Virus record (IMG/VR): IMGVR_UViG_3300037245_001760 | Location: 1 to 35,827 of that record | From: a virus | DNA: 35,827 nucleotides | Direction: 5' to 3' (one strand) | Part shown: piece by piece, positions 23,601 through 30,907 of the stretch | Layout of the letters: each line of letters starts with the position of its first letter | Numbering within the stretch: position 1 is the stretch's first letter | Translations under genes and position numbers: made by a program | The notes under the pieces: generated by a model | What the model was told of the DNA's origin: nothing | What the model saw: only the letters and a program-made list of their open reading frames with translations | The model's database searches: none

Positions 23601-23800
23601 CTTTAGAGGGTAGCCTTTTAACTCTTAACACAAGTTTGAACGACACGTTAACCCCCGCAATAACGAACTTAGATTCGTCTATCCAAGCTTTAACAGCGGC
23701 CGTTAATGCAGAGTTTACAACAGCAACCACAAAAGGCGGGGTTACTGCAATAGCACCCGATGGGTCAACTTTTACCCGTCCAGTTGCGAGGACTTTCTAA
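20609..23800 (+). CDS. Tail tape measure protein
   Basis: The product has 1063 residues, the longest gene. The N-terminus is Ala/Lys/Ser-rich helix, with a hydrophobic segment near 48-72. The TAPE-measure-type phage core follows (TTELLSIGQMAGQLGVKGSE; MTRATDLTGEAASTMLARIL). A Gly-rich hydrophobic segment lies at about 590-632 (GGQAIGAQVGGAAGGQIGG), and after it coiled coils. It sets tail length: at about 0.15 nm per residue, roughly 160 nm. It likely enters the host membrane through its hydrophobic parts during DNA ejection. ATGA-coupled to the GT-like fusion. Confidence 0.95.
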   Translation: MIVEIPFSADKAAKSTAKFSKALNESSSSMTKAGKTAKNLNSGISKTAKVAGVATVALTALAAAAATKLVLKALDNYRQFEKGLVGVGKTADLSGKALEDMGKQIADMSLRLPIATTELLSIGQMAGQLGVKGSENILNFTEVIAKMTRATDLTGEAASTMLARILNVTGEGIPQINKLASVIVALGNSSAATESEITQMTNEIVKVTALFKVSSGEAAAMAATMKSLGIQSELGRSAMSKTFQALNKLTKAGGKDLEKLAELTGMTGEQFKKTFKEDSTGAFQAFVEGLGKLDPTDVADKLKEFGLSGEGILNVLPVLAQKSALLGEKLNIVKKELADTTALNNEFARSLDTLDSRMILAENTWNNLLTTIGKEVEPQATIILEQFINLINDNKETIKSGAKLIAEGVSLVISSFDKILKFRKELEVAGKSFRAGLPVWMGGSKESVEDINRQIAAMKNLEFAQGKLAAKRKQIAADEKKIFDDREKRKKKAGSSESPNQRILASSGVDPLLGSQTARRKAAQETEDFLDDMLREEENGRKELEDQLHKDKLDNIAEINQSLKDGALTASGQFVADLISGSDRAVATLVSGLAQAGGQAIGAQVGGAAGGQIGGIVGGAIFGTFTAGIEQARLEAEKLAQGFKDLEQTQQDFNQEFKKATGKNEDLSEFTRIAATIRHFEALRAGTTGGSARQKAERQAFSKIILQLEQDLEKLRQSISQSIISNLGQIQALKDQKKAFVDSENETRTQARIIADSTAAIASLISEVSTLESQFVNLDTKSVGYDKILGDLADKSAELLEAEGERFNGLMTLINAEKSLKSEFVDYQKAFSESLNGKTIAELTQDFNMALSGIQGADGADGMQAAFDESNTILDQIAGLTQDSIGVQQNIIKTLEDSQKSIFDKIFELTSGGFSPDQTFAQKQSIFDTLVSKAQGGDPLDISRLLDFTDTFLQSAQDQFKSSQAFTDIFNNIVNDVLPSLLGTTEAGIQTAETEVATLEGSLLTLNTSLNDTLTPAITNLDSSIQALTAAVNAEFTTATTKGGVTAIAPDGSTFTRPVARTF

Positions 23801-23801
23801 A

Positions 23802-26426
23802 ATGATAAAGCTAAAGATAACTTATGATGGGACCGATTATTTTATCAGCCCAGACGACAAAGAGGGGATTGACCCAGACACTTCAACCCTTGTATTTTGG
23901 GCGGGTGCTTTACTCACATCCTCTGATATTATCATAAAGTCTGATTCTCCTTTTGGCGGGTATGTTGCAGCTCGAAAAGGTGGCTTCACTTTATCCCCTA
24001 ATGTATTGCCATTTCCAGCACCTAAAAAGGTTGCCGTCAAAATTTGGCAAGATTCCACAATTTTAGTCGAAGGGAATGCGATTTTAGAGAATGTTTTGGA
24101 TAGTTCGGTTTCTTATGAGCTTTATGAGCCGGAGTATGCACAAAATGCTTTAGACGTTCCAACCGCAAGCGAGTCAAAAATTTTAGACAGCAACGGGGTG
24201 ATTGTCGAAGGTGCGGTCATCCCCCTTTATTTTGGTGACGTTACTTTAAGGTCAAATTCTCATTTACTCGCAAGAAAAGAATTGAAATCGGGTGATCCTG
24301 CAAATTCTGCAAGGTTTTATGATTCTGGTCTTGATACAAGCTTAGTTGTGTTCGATGATGCGGTTGAAATTACCTCAAATGTTACGACTAGCACCGATGA
24401 GTTCATAATGGAGCCTAAACCGATAGGAGAGATCAGGGCACACGGAAGAAACACAACCTACAGCACTTTAAACGATCTTTTTAGTTGGGGTGCTACAAAA
24501 CTAGGGTTATCCTTGAACACCACCAACGCAAGGGCAACCAGTCCAGAACTTTCTTTCTTTTTAACGGAGCAAGAACGAGTTATTGACGTTTTAAACAAAC
24601 TTAGCGTAGCCTATGCTCATTTATTTTATATTAGAGAGGGGGTTTTATATCTTGTTGATATGCTCCTTTTCGGAACCACCCACGAATTGACAGAAAACGA
24701 TATCACAGAACATAGCTCAAGCTATAAATATGATAAACCAAGGGATTCAATTATATCTACATGGGTGGTTTCAAACCCCACAACAAACAACGCTGGATAC
24801 CCTTTGCAACTCGATATATCCAAGTCTCAAACTGTTTTGCTTGAGAGTACAACAGGTGCTAGTCGAAGGATTGAAAACTATTACCATGAGGTTGAAGTAT
24901 CGGGGGGCGAGTTAGTTAACACTGAGGCCATTTCTAACCTTAAAAATATTGGAACGATCCAGCAAAGGCCAAGTGCAAAGATCGAGCTTACTTTTGCCCA
25001 AGATATTAGCCCGGGTGATAAACTCACTTATACCGACACGACCTTACTTGATGATACAAATATTATCTTTTTTGCAAGAGAGCTCCAGTTTAATATGCAA
25101 CAAGATGCAAAACAAGTTATTGGTGACGGCATATTTTTTCAATCAATCGCCACGCCCACAACAGGCCAATCAGAGCATATTGAAAGCGGAGTTCTGAAAG
25201 GTCAATCAAGGTTTAGGTTTGGTGTTACAGTTGACCAGACCAATGCAGCAGATGCTGATTATACCACTTTAAAAGCCGCATTAGATGCTTTGACTTCGGG
25301 TGGGCGTATTTTTATTAGAAATGGTACTTATGATTTAAATAATTATGATCTGGGTAATTTGCCGTGGGAGCTCGAAGGACAAACACAAGACGGTGTAATC
25401 ATCCAAAAAAGTGTTGACGATGCAAACCCCTTATTTGATTTGACAACAAACGACAAAAGGGTTGTTTTTAAAAACTTGACCTTGAAGTCAGACGGGCACA
25501 CAACAGCGCATGAAATGATCGATGTAACGGGGGCGCCTGATTGTGATTTAATATTTGATAGCTGTGTTATTGAATCAGACCAAACAAGGGCCATTGATGC
25601 AACTAACAAAAGTCTAACTATAAGAAATTGTACTACTTTGTCAAAAATATTAATAAGACACCTGACGACTTCTACCTCTTTTGAAACTACCGTGAAAATA
25701 TTTAATAACACACTTGTCCAAGTAGCAGGAGCTGAAAGCCTGAGCAATCCAGTTATTGGACTTGGCGGGGCTCACAACACAAGATACGCCACTATTGACG
25801 GAAATAACTTTTCAAACGTTGTGGATGGTAGTGTTAATATAACAAACGGGCTTGCCACAGTTATAAACAATAAGATAATAAATATTCTGCCAACGGCAGG
25901 GCCAGCAAATTCTGATAGGGTGAGTATCAGGGTGCAGACTAGCGAGCAAGCGATTATCACAGGCAACAAAATATCGTTAGATGAGCCAGCAAACACAAGG
26001 GTAATGGGATTTCTGGCAATATGGGTTGCGAACAGCGGGAATTTGGAAACAAGTATTATTGCAGGAAACAAAATAACTCTAAAGTTAGAATTAGAGAATA
26101 CGTGGGGGCGCAACATAGAGGGAGTGACTTTGGCGAGCACAGATAGTTGTATCGTCAAAGAAAACACTATTAATATTGATGTTGACACTTACACGACACC
26201 TACAGCGAAAGCCCCCAATGGGGTTCATATTTCCGGATCAAGCGATAACGTGCAAGCAATTTCGAATTTTTTAACAAATACAAGAGCAAGTGGCACGGCT
26301 GGTGATGCGATATTGGTTGATTCTGGTGCGAACGATTGCGCCGTAAAGGACAACCGAAATTTAGCAGGATTTACGAATGTTTTAACCGACAACGGCACAA
26401 ACACAAAAATTTTGGACAATATTTAA
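23802..26426 (+). CDS. Distal tail protein with beta-helix (tailspike-like) C-terminus
   Basis: The product has 874 residues from ATG 23802, right after the tape measure stop; an in-frame ATG at 23760 lies inside the tape measure. Residues about 1-470 look like a tail-tip scaffold (strand-rich, with FFLTEQERVIDVLNKLSVAY and AHLFYIREGVLYLVD resembling tail hub proteins). From about 475, DADYTTLKAALDALTSGG then RIFIRNGTYDL open a right-handed parallel beta-helix of pectate-lyase type, with repeated N-N-x-I rungs to the end. The beta-helix could bind or cleave a host surface polysaccharide. No catalytic residues can be asserted. Confidence 0.82.
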   Translation: MIKLKITYDGTDYFISPDDKEGIDPDTSTLVFWAGALLTSSDIIIKSDSPFGGYVAARKGGFTLSPNVLPFPAPKKVAVKIWQDSTILVEGNAILENVLDSSVSYELYEPEYAQNALDVPTASESKILDSNGVIVEGAVIPLYFGDVTLRSNSHLLARKELKSGDPANSARFYDSGLDTSLVVFDDAVEITSNVTTSTDEFIMEPKPIGEIRAHGRNTTYSTLNDLFSWGATKLGLSLNTTNARATSPELSFFLTEQERVIDVLNKLSVAYAHLFYIREGVLYLVDMLLFGTTHELTENDITEHSSSYKYDKPRDSIISTWVVSNPTTNNAGYPLQLDISKSQTVLLESTTGASRRIENYYHEVEVSGGELVNTEAISNLKNIGTIQQRPSAKIELTFAQDISPGDKLTYTDTTLLDDTNIIFFARELQFNMQQDAKQVIGDGIFFQSIATPTTGQSEHIESGVLKGQSRFRFGVTVDQTNAADADYTTLKAALDALTSGGRIFIRNGTYDLNNYDLGNLPWELEGQTQDGVIIQKSVDDANPLFDLTTNDKRVVFKNLTLKSDGHTTAHEMIDVTGAPDCDLIFDSCVIESDQTRAIDATNKSLTIRNCTTLSKILIRHLTTSTSFETTVKIFNNTLVQVAGAESLSNPVIGLGGAHNTRYATIDGNNFSNVVDGSVNITNGLATVINNKIINILPTAGPANSDRVSIRVQTSEQAIITGNKISLDEPANTRVMGFLAIWVANSGNLETSIIAGNKITLKLELENTWGRNIEGVTLASTDSCIVKENTINIDVDTYTTPTAKAPNGVHISGSSDNVQAISNFLTNTRASGTAGDAILVDSGANDCAVKDNRNLAGFTNVLTDNGTNTKILDNI

Positions 26427-26455
26427 TTACAGTTATTCGAAAAATTCGAACACCT

Positions 26456-26552
26456 TAAAAAGGGCCATGGGCGCTTCCAATAAAGATAGAGGGTTAGCTA
26501 TAATAACCAGCCTTTAAAGCCAGTAAAAAGGGCCATGGGCGCTTCCAATAAA
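26456..26552 (+). repeat. 29-bp direct repeat duplicating a translation start
   Basis: A 29-base sequence is present exactly at 26456-26484 and 26524-26552 (offset 68). Each copy holds AAAAAGGGCC, an ATG and the codons for GASNK. The second ATG (26535) starts the 289-aa tail protein. The first (26467) starts a 16-codon frame. Between them GGTTA (26492-26496) and TAACC (26504-26508) can pair. TTCGAA also occurs twice just before, at 26436-26441 and 26445-26450. Confidence 0.85.
26467..26517 (+). CDS. 16-codon leader ORF in the first repeat copy
   Basis: ATG 26467 with AAAAAGGG just upstream reads MGASNKDRGLAIITSL and stops TAA 26515-26517, seven bases before the second repeat copy. The start signal is identical to that of the next real gene, so it should be translated. 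It may be a leader peptide or only a relic of tandem duplication. Confidence 0.35.
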   Translation: MGASNKDRGLAIITSL

Positions 26553-27404
26553 AACAATAAGATGCAGATAATTACAAATCGAATAGGCGACTTTAGTGAG
26601 GTGACGGAAAACCAAGATTCAGGTTTTCCTCAAGAGAATATCCTCAATATTTTTAAAAATCAGGTTTCCAAAGGGCTATTATCGAGCATCACCTATAAAC
26701 TGGCAGTATCTGCAACTCAATTAGACGAAACGACCAAGCAAGGGGTTTATATTGGCAATTCGAATGCGTTATATTACAAAGTTATTTCAAAAATTGGCGG
26801 GGCTACTCAACAAACAATCGAGGGTTCTTTTAACAATCTGGTTTATATTGATAGTGCTATCACTTATTCTAGCGATCAATATATTGATGGGGGTTTTGTC
26901 ATTAATTCGAGCGGATCTTTAACAATTAATGCAGGGGTTACGGTTCATGTTGCCAAGGCCACGAATCAAGATAAACAAGTATTTATTGAGCTTGAAAGTT
27001 TGCTGGAAGCTTACACAATCGAAGTAACGGTAGAAACCGATGAATCACAAGTTGATTGCGGGATTATCAGAGCTGGCTTTATTTATGAGCCTTTCAGCCC
27101 AGATTGGAGTCTTGTCGAGGGAGAAAGAGATTTGTCAATTCGTAGACAGCAGCAAAGCGGAGCTATCTATTATAAGAAGCGGGCTAAGCTTAGAACCTTA
27201 TCAGGTATTTTTCGCACCGATAAAGAAAGCCAATACAAAGACAAAGCTTATTTTGACAAACAATTAAGTGAACCAGTAGCAGTCAAATACCATTCATTAA
27301 ATTTAAGGGGTATTATCTTTGGCACAATGCCAACCCCAACAACGATCACAACCACCGGATTAAATTATCAAAACGTAGCATTTAAAATAGAAGAGGGGGC
27401 TTAA
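26535..27404 (+). CDS. Distal tail/baseplate protein (289 aa)
   Basis: The product has 289 residues from ATG 26535. An internal ATG at 26562 lacks a ribosome site, so I keep the first. The N-terminal part (NRIGDFSEVTENQDSGFPQE) is followed by beta-rich domains and, from about 185, GFIYEPFSPDWSLVEGERDL and the basic-aromatic RRQQQSGAIYYKKRAKLRTL with YHSLNLRGIIFGTMPTPTT. The second half resembles parts of tail proteins that join the fibre to the tip. It is coupled to the next fibre gene (TAATG). The exact family is not recognised. Confidence 0.65.
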   Translation: MGASNKNNKMQIITNRIGDFSEVTENQDSGFPQENILNIFKNQVSKGLLSSITYKLAVSATQLDETTKQGVYIGNSNALYYKVISKIGGATQQTIEGSFNNLVYIDSAITYSSDQYIDGGFVINSSGSLTINAGVTVHVAKATNQDKQVFIELESLLEAYTIEVTVETDESQVDCGIIRAGFIYEPFSPDWSLVEGERDLSIRRQQQSGAIYYKKRAKLRTLSGIFRTDKESQYKDKAYFDKQLSEPVAVKYHSLNLRGIIFGTMPTPTTITTTGLNYQNVAFKIEEGA

Positions 27405-28171
27405 TGTCATTATTCACAGATAAAAGTATAGAGTTAAATAGTGCTGACAATACCGAGTCTAAGATAGAAGGGGATTCAAACAGAACGACTTTAGGAAATG
27501 TCCTTTTCGCTTGGCGTGCGTTATGGAATAATGTAGTAAGAGCCGAAATCACAGCCGAAGCGGGGGCTGACACTACCAACAAAGATGATGCAGAATTGTC
27601 TTTTAAGGTTTCGGAGGGTGGGGTTCTTGCCGAAGCTTGGCGCATTCTGCAAGGTGGGAATCTGAAGCCAAGCCTCGGGAAAGGGCTTGATTTTTCGGCC
27701 AAAACGCCTGGAGCAGGGATGACAAGTCAGCTTTTTGATAATTATGAAGAGGGAGCTTGGACACCAATAGTTACTAGTGATGGTAATAATATTACCACAC
27801 ACCCAACCCCGGGGGTTTATAATGATCAAGACGGCACTTATACTAAAATAGGAGATATTATTGTAGCCCCGTTTTATGTTTCTTTTGATATCGGGGTCAC
27901 TGGGGGTGGAATAACTTCATGGAGAATTGAGGGGCTCCCTTTTGTCACCTCTGCTGTTGGACCAACCTTTATAGCAGTGTCTTTTGACGTAATTAGAGTC
28001 GGTAGAGCAGGTTTTTCCCCATATGGTCGAATAGGGCCAAATGATACAAAAATCCTGTTGCTTATGACACCACATTCAACAAGCGTGCAAGGTAATCTAG
28101 TCGAGTCTGACATGGCCGCAACAGGGAATAATATTATTTATCGTGGTACAGCAGTTTATAAAACAACATAA
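27404..28171 (+). CDS. Tail fibre / receptor-binding protein
   Basis: The product has 255 residues. The start MSLFTDKSIELNSADNTE and the centre SQLFDNYEEGAWTPIVTSDG, with NDQDGTYTKIGDIIVAPFYV, are hallmarks of phage fibre tips ('LDDYEEGTWTP... G.YTKIG'). The C-terminal half is a beta domain likely to contact the host surface. As the last virion gene, it is probably the main determinant of host range, together with the beta-helix protein at 23802. Confidence 0.85.
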   Translation: MSLFTDKSIELNSADNTESKIEGDSNRTTLGNVLFAWRALWNNVVRAEITAEAGADTTNKDDAELSFKVSEGGVLAEAWRILQGGNLKPSLGKGLDFSAKTPGAGMTSQLFDNYEEGAWTPIVTSDGNNITTHPTPGVYNDQDGTYTKIGDIIVAPFYVSFDIGVTGGGITSWRIEGLPFVTSAVGPTFIAVSFDVIRVGRAGFSPYGRIGPNDTKILLLMTPHSTSVQGNLVESDMAATGNNIIYRGTAVYKTT

Positions 28172-28182
28172 AAGAGGAAATT

Positions 28183-28233
28183 ATGGTATCACAAAAGAAC
28201 CAATCTAAGATGCCTATCAAACTCATATTTTAA
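28183..28233 (+). CDS. Very short ORF (16 aa) before the lysis-like pair
   Basis: ATG 28183 has AAAGAGGAAATT upstream, an excellent ribosome site, and reads MVSQKNQSKMPIKLIF to TAA 28231-28233, ten bases before the next gene. It is either a real microprotein or a translated leader coupling the membrane protein gene to the fibre gene. Confidence 0.3.
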   Translation: MVSQKNQSKMPIKLIF

Positions 28234-28243
28234 AAAGTTAAAG

Positions 28244-28492
28244 ATGCAAGTAGACTTTGACAATCTTTTAAAAATTTGGCCTATAATCGTTGCATTTGTG
28301 GTTTTCTTTGCAATGACTTGGAAAAACCAACGGTTAATCATTCAAAAGCTTTCTCAAATCGACATCAACTTAATCAGACACGATGAACATATTAATGAAC
28401 TTTTCCACCATAAAGAAGATTGTCTTAAACGGCGTGTTGATTGCGAAAAGAATTTTTTATCGAAGCGTGACCATAATCAAGCCCACACGTAA
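28244..28492 (+). CDS. Small single-span membrane protein (lysis-associated candidate)
   Basis: The product has 82 residues. One hydrophobic segment, WPIIVAFVVFFAMTW (about 12-26), is followed by an amphipathic charged helix and two Cys (EDCLKRRVDCEK). The layout suits an XhlA-like or i-spanin-like protein anchored in the inner membrane. Its position between the last fibre gene and a cell-wall-active candidate supports a lysis role, but there is no diagnostic motif. Confidence 0.55.
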   Translation: MQVDFDNLLKIWPIIVAFVVFFAMTWKNQRLIIQKLSQIDINLIRHDEHINELFHHKEDCLKRRVDCEKNFLSKRDHNQAHT

Positions 28493-28493
28493 A

Positions 28494-28943
28494 ATGGAAA
28501 TTGAGCTGCAAAGGGGCCTTGACAACGGAGTTTCCACAACAGGGCAATTAAAGATTGATGGCGTTTTAGAATGCTTCACACTTGAGGATACCGAACAGCC
28601 AATTAAAATTTTGGGGAAAACAAGAATCCCCTCTGGTCGGTATAGGATCAAGCTAAGGTTCAAGGGTTCAATGGTTAAGCGTTACAAGTCGAGATATAAC
28701 CTTGACGGGATGCTCTGGCTTCAAGACGTAAGCAACTTTAAATATATTTACATCCATATAGGCAATATATCCACCGATACAGACGGATGTATTTTAGTGG
28801 GCAACGGGTTGGATCAATCTGTTTTAGATGGGGCTGTCAAACAGAGCATAACCCACTCAACGGATGCCTACAAGTCCATCCACCCACAGATTGCAACCGC
28901 AATTGCAGAAAATCACAAAGTTTTTATTACAATAAAAGACTAA
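28494..28943 (+). CDS. DUF5675 family protein, possible wall-active lysis enzyme
   Basis: The product has 149 residues from ATG 28494 (MEIELQRGLDNGVSTTGQL); the start at 28383 would overlap the previous gene by 110 bases and adds unrelated residues. FTLEDTEQPIKILGKTRIPS then GRYRIKLRF and YIHIGNISTDTDGCILVG match the DUF5675 layout. The conserved His and Cys (H.G ... DTDGC) recall L,D-transpeptidase-like active sites. A peptidoglycan role is plausible, especially next to a membrane protein at the end of the late genes, but unproven. Confidence 0.7.
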   Translation: MEIELQRGLDNGVSTTGQLKIDGVLECFTLEDTEQPIKILGKTRIPSGRYRIKLRFKGSMVKRYKSRYNLDGMLWLQDVSNFKYIYIHIGNISTDTDGCILVGNGLDQSVLDGAVKQSITHSTDAYKSIHPQIATAIAENHKVFITIKD

Positions 28944-29000
28944 CATCCCAATATATTGAGAGGTATTTTGATTTATTTGCGAATATAATAAGAATTTATC

Positions 29001-29028
29001 TTGACAGGTTTTTTAAAAGGAGTATATT
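29001..29028 (+). promoter_or_regulatory. Sigma-70-type promoter for the early/replication block
   Basis: TTGACA (29001-29006), a 16-base spacer and TATATT (29023-29028) lie in the 136-base gap after the last late gene. The 14 bases ending at the -35 box are identical to those at 693-706. Downstream genes include ERF recombinase and replication proteins, so this is the likely early promoter. Confidence 0.7.
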
Positions 29029-29079
29029 AAAATTAGAGACAGAGATTAACTCAAAAACAACCCAAACTGGAGATTTAAA

Positions 29080-29277
29080 ATGGCTGATTTTCTAAATGTA
29101 AGCGAGCTTAAAACAGGTGATATTTTAACAAACACAAATCATGGTTTTGATATTGAAATCGGAGAAATCGGCAAGAAAAACACCCGCTACGTAAATCTTG
29201 AAACTGGCGAAAAAGTGAAAAGTTTCACTAGTAAATTTAACTTCATGCTTAGAGAAAGCGTATTTATTTTAAAATAA
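29080..29277 (+). CDS. Small hypothetical protein (65 aa)
   Basis: The product has 65 residues, first gene after the 29001 promoter, with CTGGAGATTTAAA upstream. The start MADFLNVSELKTGDILTNTN and DIEIGEIGKKNTRYVNLETG suggest a small SH3-like beta barrel ('k.GDil' and 'v...tG' turns). Its function is unknown. As a first early gene it may act on the host, which is inference. Confidence 0.65.
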   Translation: MADFLNVSELKTGDILTNTNHGFDIEIGEIGKKNTRYVNLETGEKVKSFTSKFNFMLRESVFILK

Positions 29278-29343
29278 CCTCAAAACAGAATTGTTCAAAT
29301 AAAGCAGATTACTTTTAATTAACTTACAAAATTTGGGGATAAA

Positions 29344-29727
29344 ATGGTTGAATTTAATAAAACATTGATTGAAATCGAGGAAGAATATGGGTTCAACGGA
29401 AAAGTACAGCATCAAAGTTGGGGCCAATACTGTTATATGTTTATTGTCGGGCGGAAAGTAAGAAACAAGCGCTTTATACTAGAAGATTCAAATAATGGAG
29501 ATATTGAAACTTATCACCCCGATAAAAAAGAGTGGCGAGTATATCAAGAGCCAAAGAAGAAAGTTAAAGTTTGGAAATTTGAGTTTGTAGTCTCAACTGA
29601 GAGCCGCCCGTGCATCCGTTTGTCTAGAATCCATTATAAGAGCATTGAGGAGGCTGCAAATCACTTGTCAGGTGTTAAAGTCCTTTGTAAAAAAGAATGC
29701 ACCATGAAAGAAGTTGAAGAGGATTAA
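29344..29727 (+). CDS. Hypothetical protein with 'EPKKKVK' C-terminal module, paralogue of 1282
   Basis: The product has 127 residues. Its 13 bases ending in the ATG (29334-29346) equal those of the 1282 gene (1272-1284); the C-terminal half from QEPKKKVKVWKFEF to EVEED is related; and the stop region is identical over 18 bases. The N-terminal half (MVEFNKTLIEIEEEYGFNGK) is unrelated. This looks like a shared C-terminal targeting or binding module joined to different heads. Confidence 0.75.
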   Translation: MVEFNKTLIEIEEEYGFNGKVQHQSWGQYCYMFIVGRKVRNKRFILEDSNNGDIETYHPDKKEWRVYQEPKKKVKVWKFEFVVSTESRPCIRLSRIHYKSIEEAANHLSGVKVLCKKECTMKEVEED

Positions 29728-29907
29728 ATGTTAACTCTTGAAGATGCACAAAAGGACTTAAAAACAAGGCAAGATTTAATCAAAGTTTACATGCAGGATT
29801 TGAAAGAATTAAACAAGCGGTCAAAAGAGAAGTCCAGATTGATTGCTGAATTTAAAGAAGTTGAGAAAAAACTATTAATTTACATTGATTATTTACAGGG
29901 GGATTAA
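29728..29907 (+). CDS. Small coiled-coil protein (59 aa)
   Basis: An ATG at 29728 directly after the previous stop opens 59 codons ending in a TAATG overlap with the ERF gene. The preceding GAAGAGGATT supplies a ribosome site. The product (MLTLEDAQKDLKTRQDLIKV ... QGD) is a charged helix with heptad pattern. Coupling to ERF suggests an accessory to annealing, though no family is known to me. Confidence 0.6.
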   Translation: MLTLEDAQKDLKTRQDLIKVYMQDLKELNKRSKEKSRLIAEFKEVEKKLLIYIDYLQGD

Positions 29908-30515
29908 TGAGTAAAGAGAAAGTCGAACCGTTAACATTATTGCAAAAATTATTAGACATACAACAAAGGTTGAGGGTTCCAAAAGAAGAAAAAAATGAAT
30001 ACGCTGGATTCTCGTATAAATCTGCTGTTCATATCATCGAGAAAGTAAAATCATTACTCAAAGAGCACAAGTTGGTTTTAACAATTGAATATGAGCCTGT
30101 CTTAGTCGGCGACTGGCATTATATCAAAGCTACCGTTTCACTCGCTTGCATAGAATCAAAAGAGTCAAAACTTTGTGTTGCATATGCCAGAGAAGCGAAA
30201 GAAAAAACAAAGTCTGATTGTGGTCAACTGACAGGTGGAGCCTCAAGCTATGCGTTAAAATATGCGCTATCATGCTTGTTTTGCCTTGATGACTCTAAGG
30301 ATGATCCAGACAGCCAGAAACACGAACCAGCAAAGCAACAAATCAAAAAATCAGATTTCGAAATTAAAAACGCTGAATTGCTAAAAGAGATTAGGGGGTT
30401 TGTCTTGCAAATGAATGACCAGCACCAAGCGCAATCTGTCAAAGAAGTCCAACAAGCGATCAAGTCAGAAAATCAAATCCAGCTCAAAGAACTTTTAAAA
30501 ATTTACAAGGGGTAA
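29907..30515 (+). CDS. erf: ERF-family single-strand annealing protein
   Basis: The product has 202 residues. The signature KNEYAGFSYKSAVHIIEKVKS, YIKATVSLACIES and especially the motif KSDCGQLTGGASSYALKYAL then FCLDDSKDDPD identify the ERF family. It anneals complementary single strands for phage recombination and genome circularisation, usually with SSB (1775) and a resolvase (3462). The C-terminal 60 residues are a variable helical tail. Confidence 0.93.
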   Translation: MSKEKVEPLTLLQKLLDIQQRLRVPKEEKNEYAGFSYKSAVHIIEKVKSLLKEHKLVLTIEYEPVLVGDWHYIKATVSLACIESKESKLCVAYAREAKEKTKSDCGQLTGGASSYALKYALSCLFCLDDSKDDPDSQKHEPAKQQIKKSDFEIKNAELLKEIRGFVLQMNDQHQAQSVKEVQQAIKSENQIQLKELLKIYKG

Positions 30516-30517
30516 TT

Positions 30518-30907
30518 ATGAAAACAAACACACTCAAAAAAGGTAAGCTTTTCCAAAAAGCTGGGTTATTGACGAAAAGTGAGAAGGTGTGGGTTTGGGA
30601 CACTGAGCATCGTCGCATTTATCATGGTACAGAAGAAAAACCAGTAGTAAGAACAGCACTGCCAATGTCAATAACAACTTCCACTCTGTTTATTTTAATC
30701 CCAGCAGCCAATTGTGTAGAGCTGGGTAAATGTTTAGTTGAACTTAATAATGATTGGTGGAATAATTTTTGCGATCCTAAAAGGAAAGAAAATTTTTTAT
30801 ACCATGAAAAAGAGCCTCTTGAATGGATGAGGAGCGATAACGAAACCGATGAAAGGGCAAAAGCTATTGCGAGATACTTAAAACAAAAAGGGAAATTATG
30901 GACATAA
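30518..30907 (+). CDS. Hypothetical protein, paralogue of 34838
   Basis: The product has 129 residues, two bases after ERF. MKTNTLKKGKLFQKAGLLTK plus the later IPAANCVELGKCLVEL and a C-terminal AKAIARYLKQKG match the protein at 34838 (MNTNTLEQGKIFEKAGIL; APAANCEELGVYL; AQAVEWHLKQK). The centre differs. The C-terminal stretch suggests a short helix. Its function is unknown. It overlaps the next gene by 10 bases. Confidence 0.75.
   Translation: MKTNTLKKGKLFQKAGLLTKSEKVWVWDTEHRRIYHGTEEKPVVRTALPMSITTSTLFILIPAANCVELGKCLVELNNDWWNNFCDPKRKENFLYHEKEPLEWMRSDNETDERAKAIARYLKQKGKLWT

Noticed and set aside
25343-26188. Two - strand open frames of 134 and 138 codons
   Set aside because: They are antisense to the beta-helix domain; composition mirrors the Asn/Thr-rich + strand coding.
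26456-26552. CRISPR-like or diversity-generating template repeat
   Set aside because: There are only two copies, no spacer series, and no reverse transcriptase or adenine-biased variable repeat in the window.
28383-28493. N-terminal extension of the DUF5675 gene from ATG 28383
   Set aside because: It would overlap the membrane-protein gene by 110 bases and adds residues not matching the family start; ATG 28494 fits.
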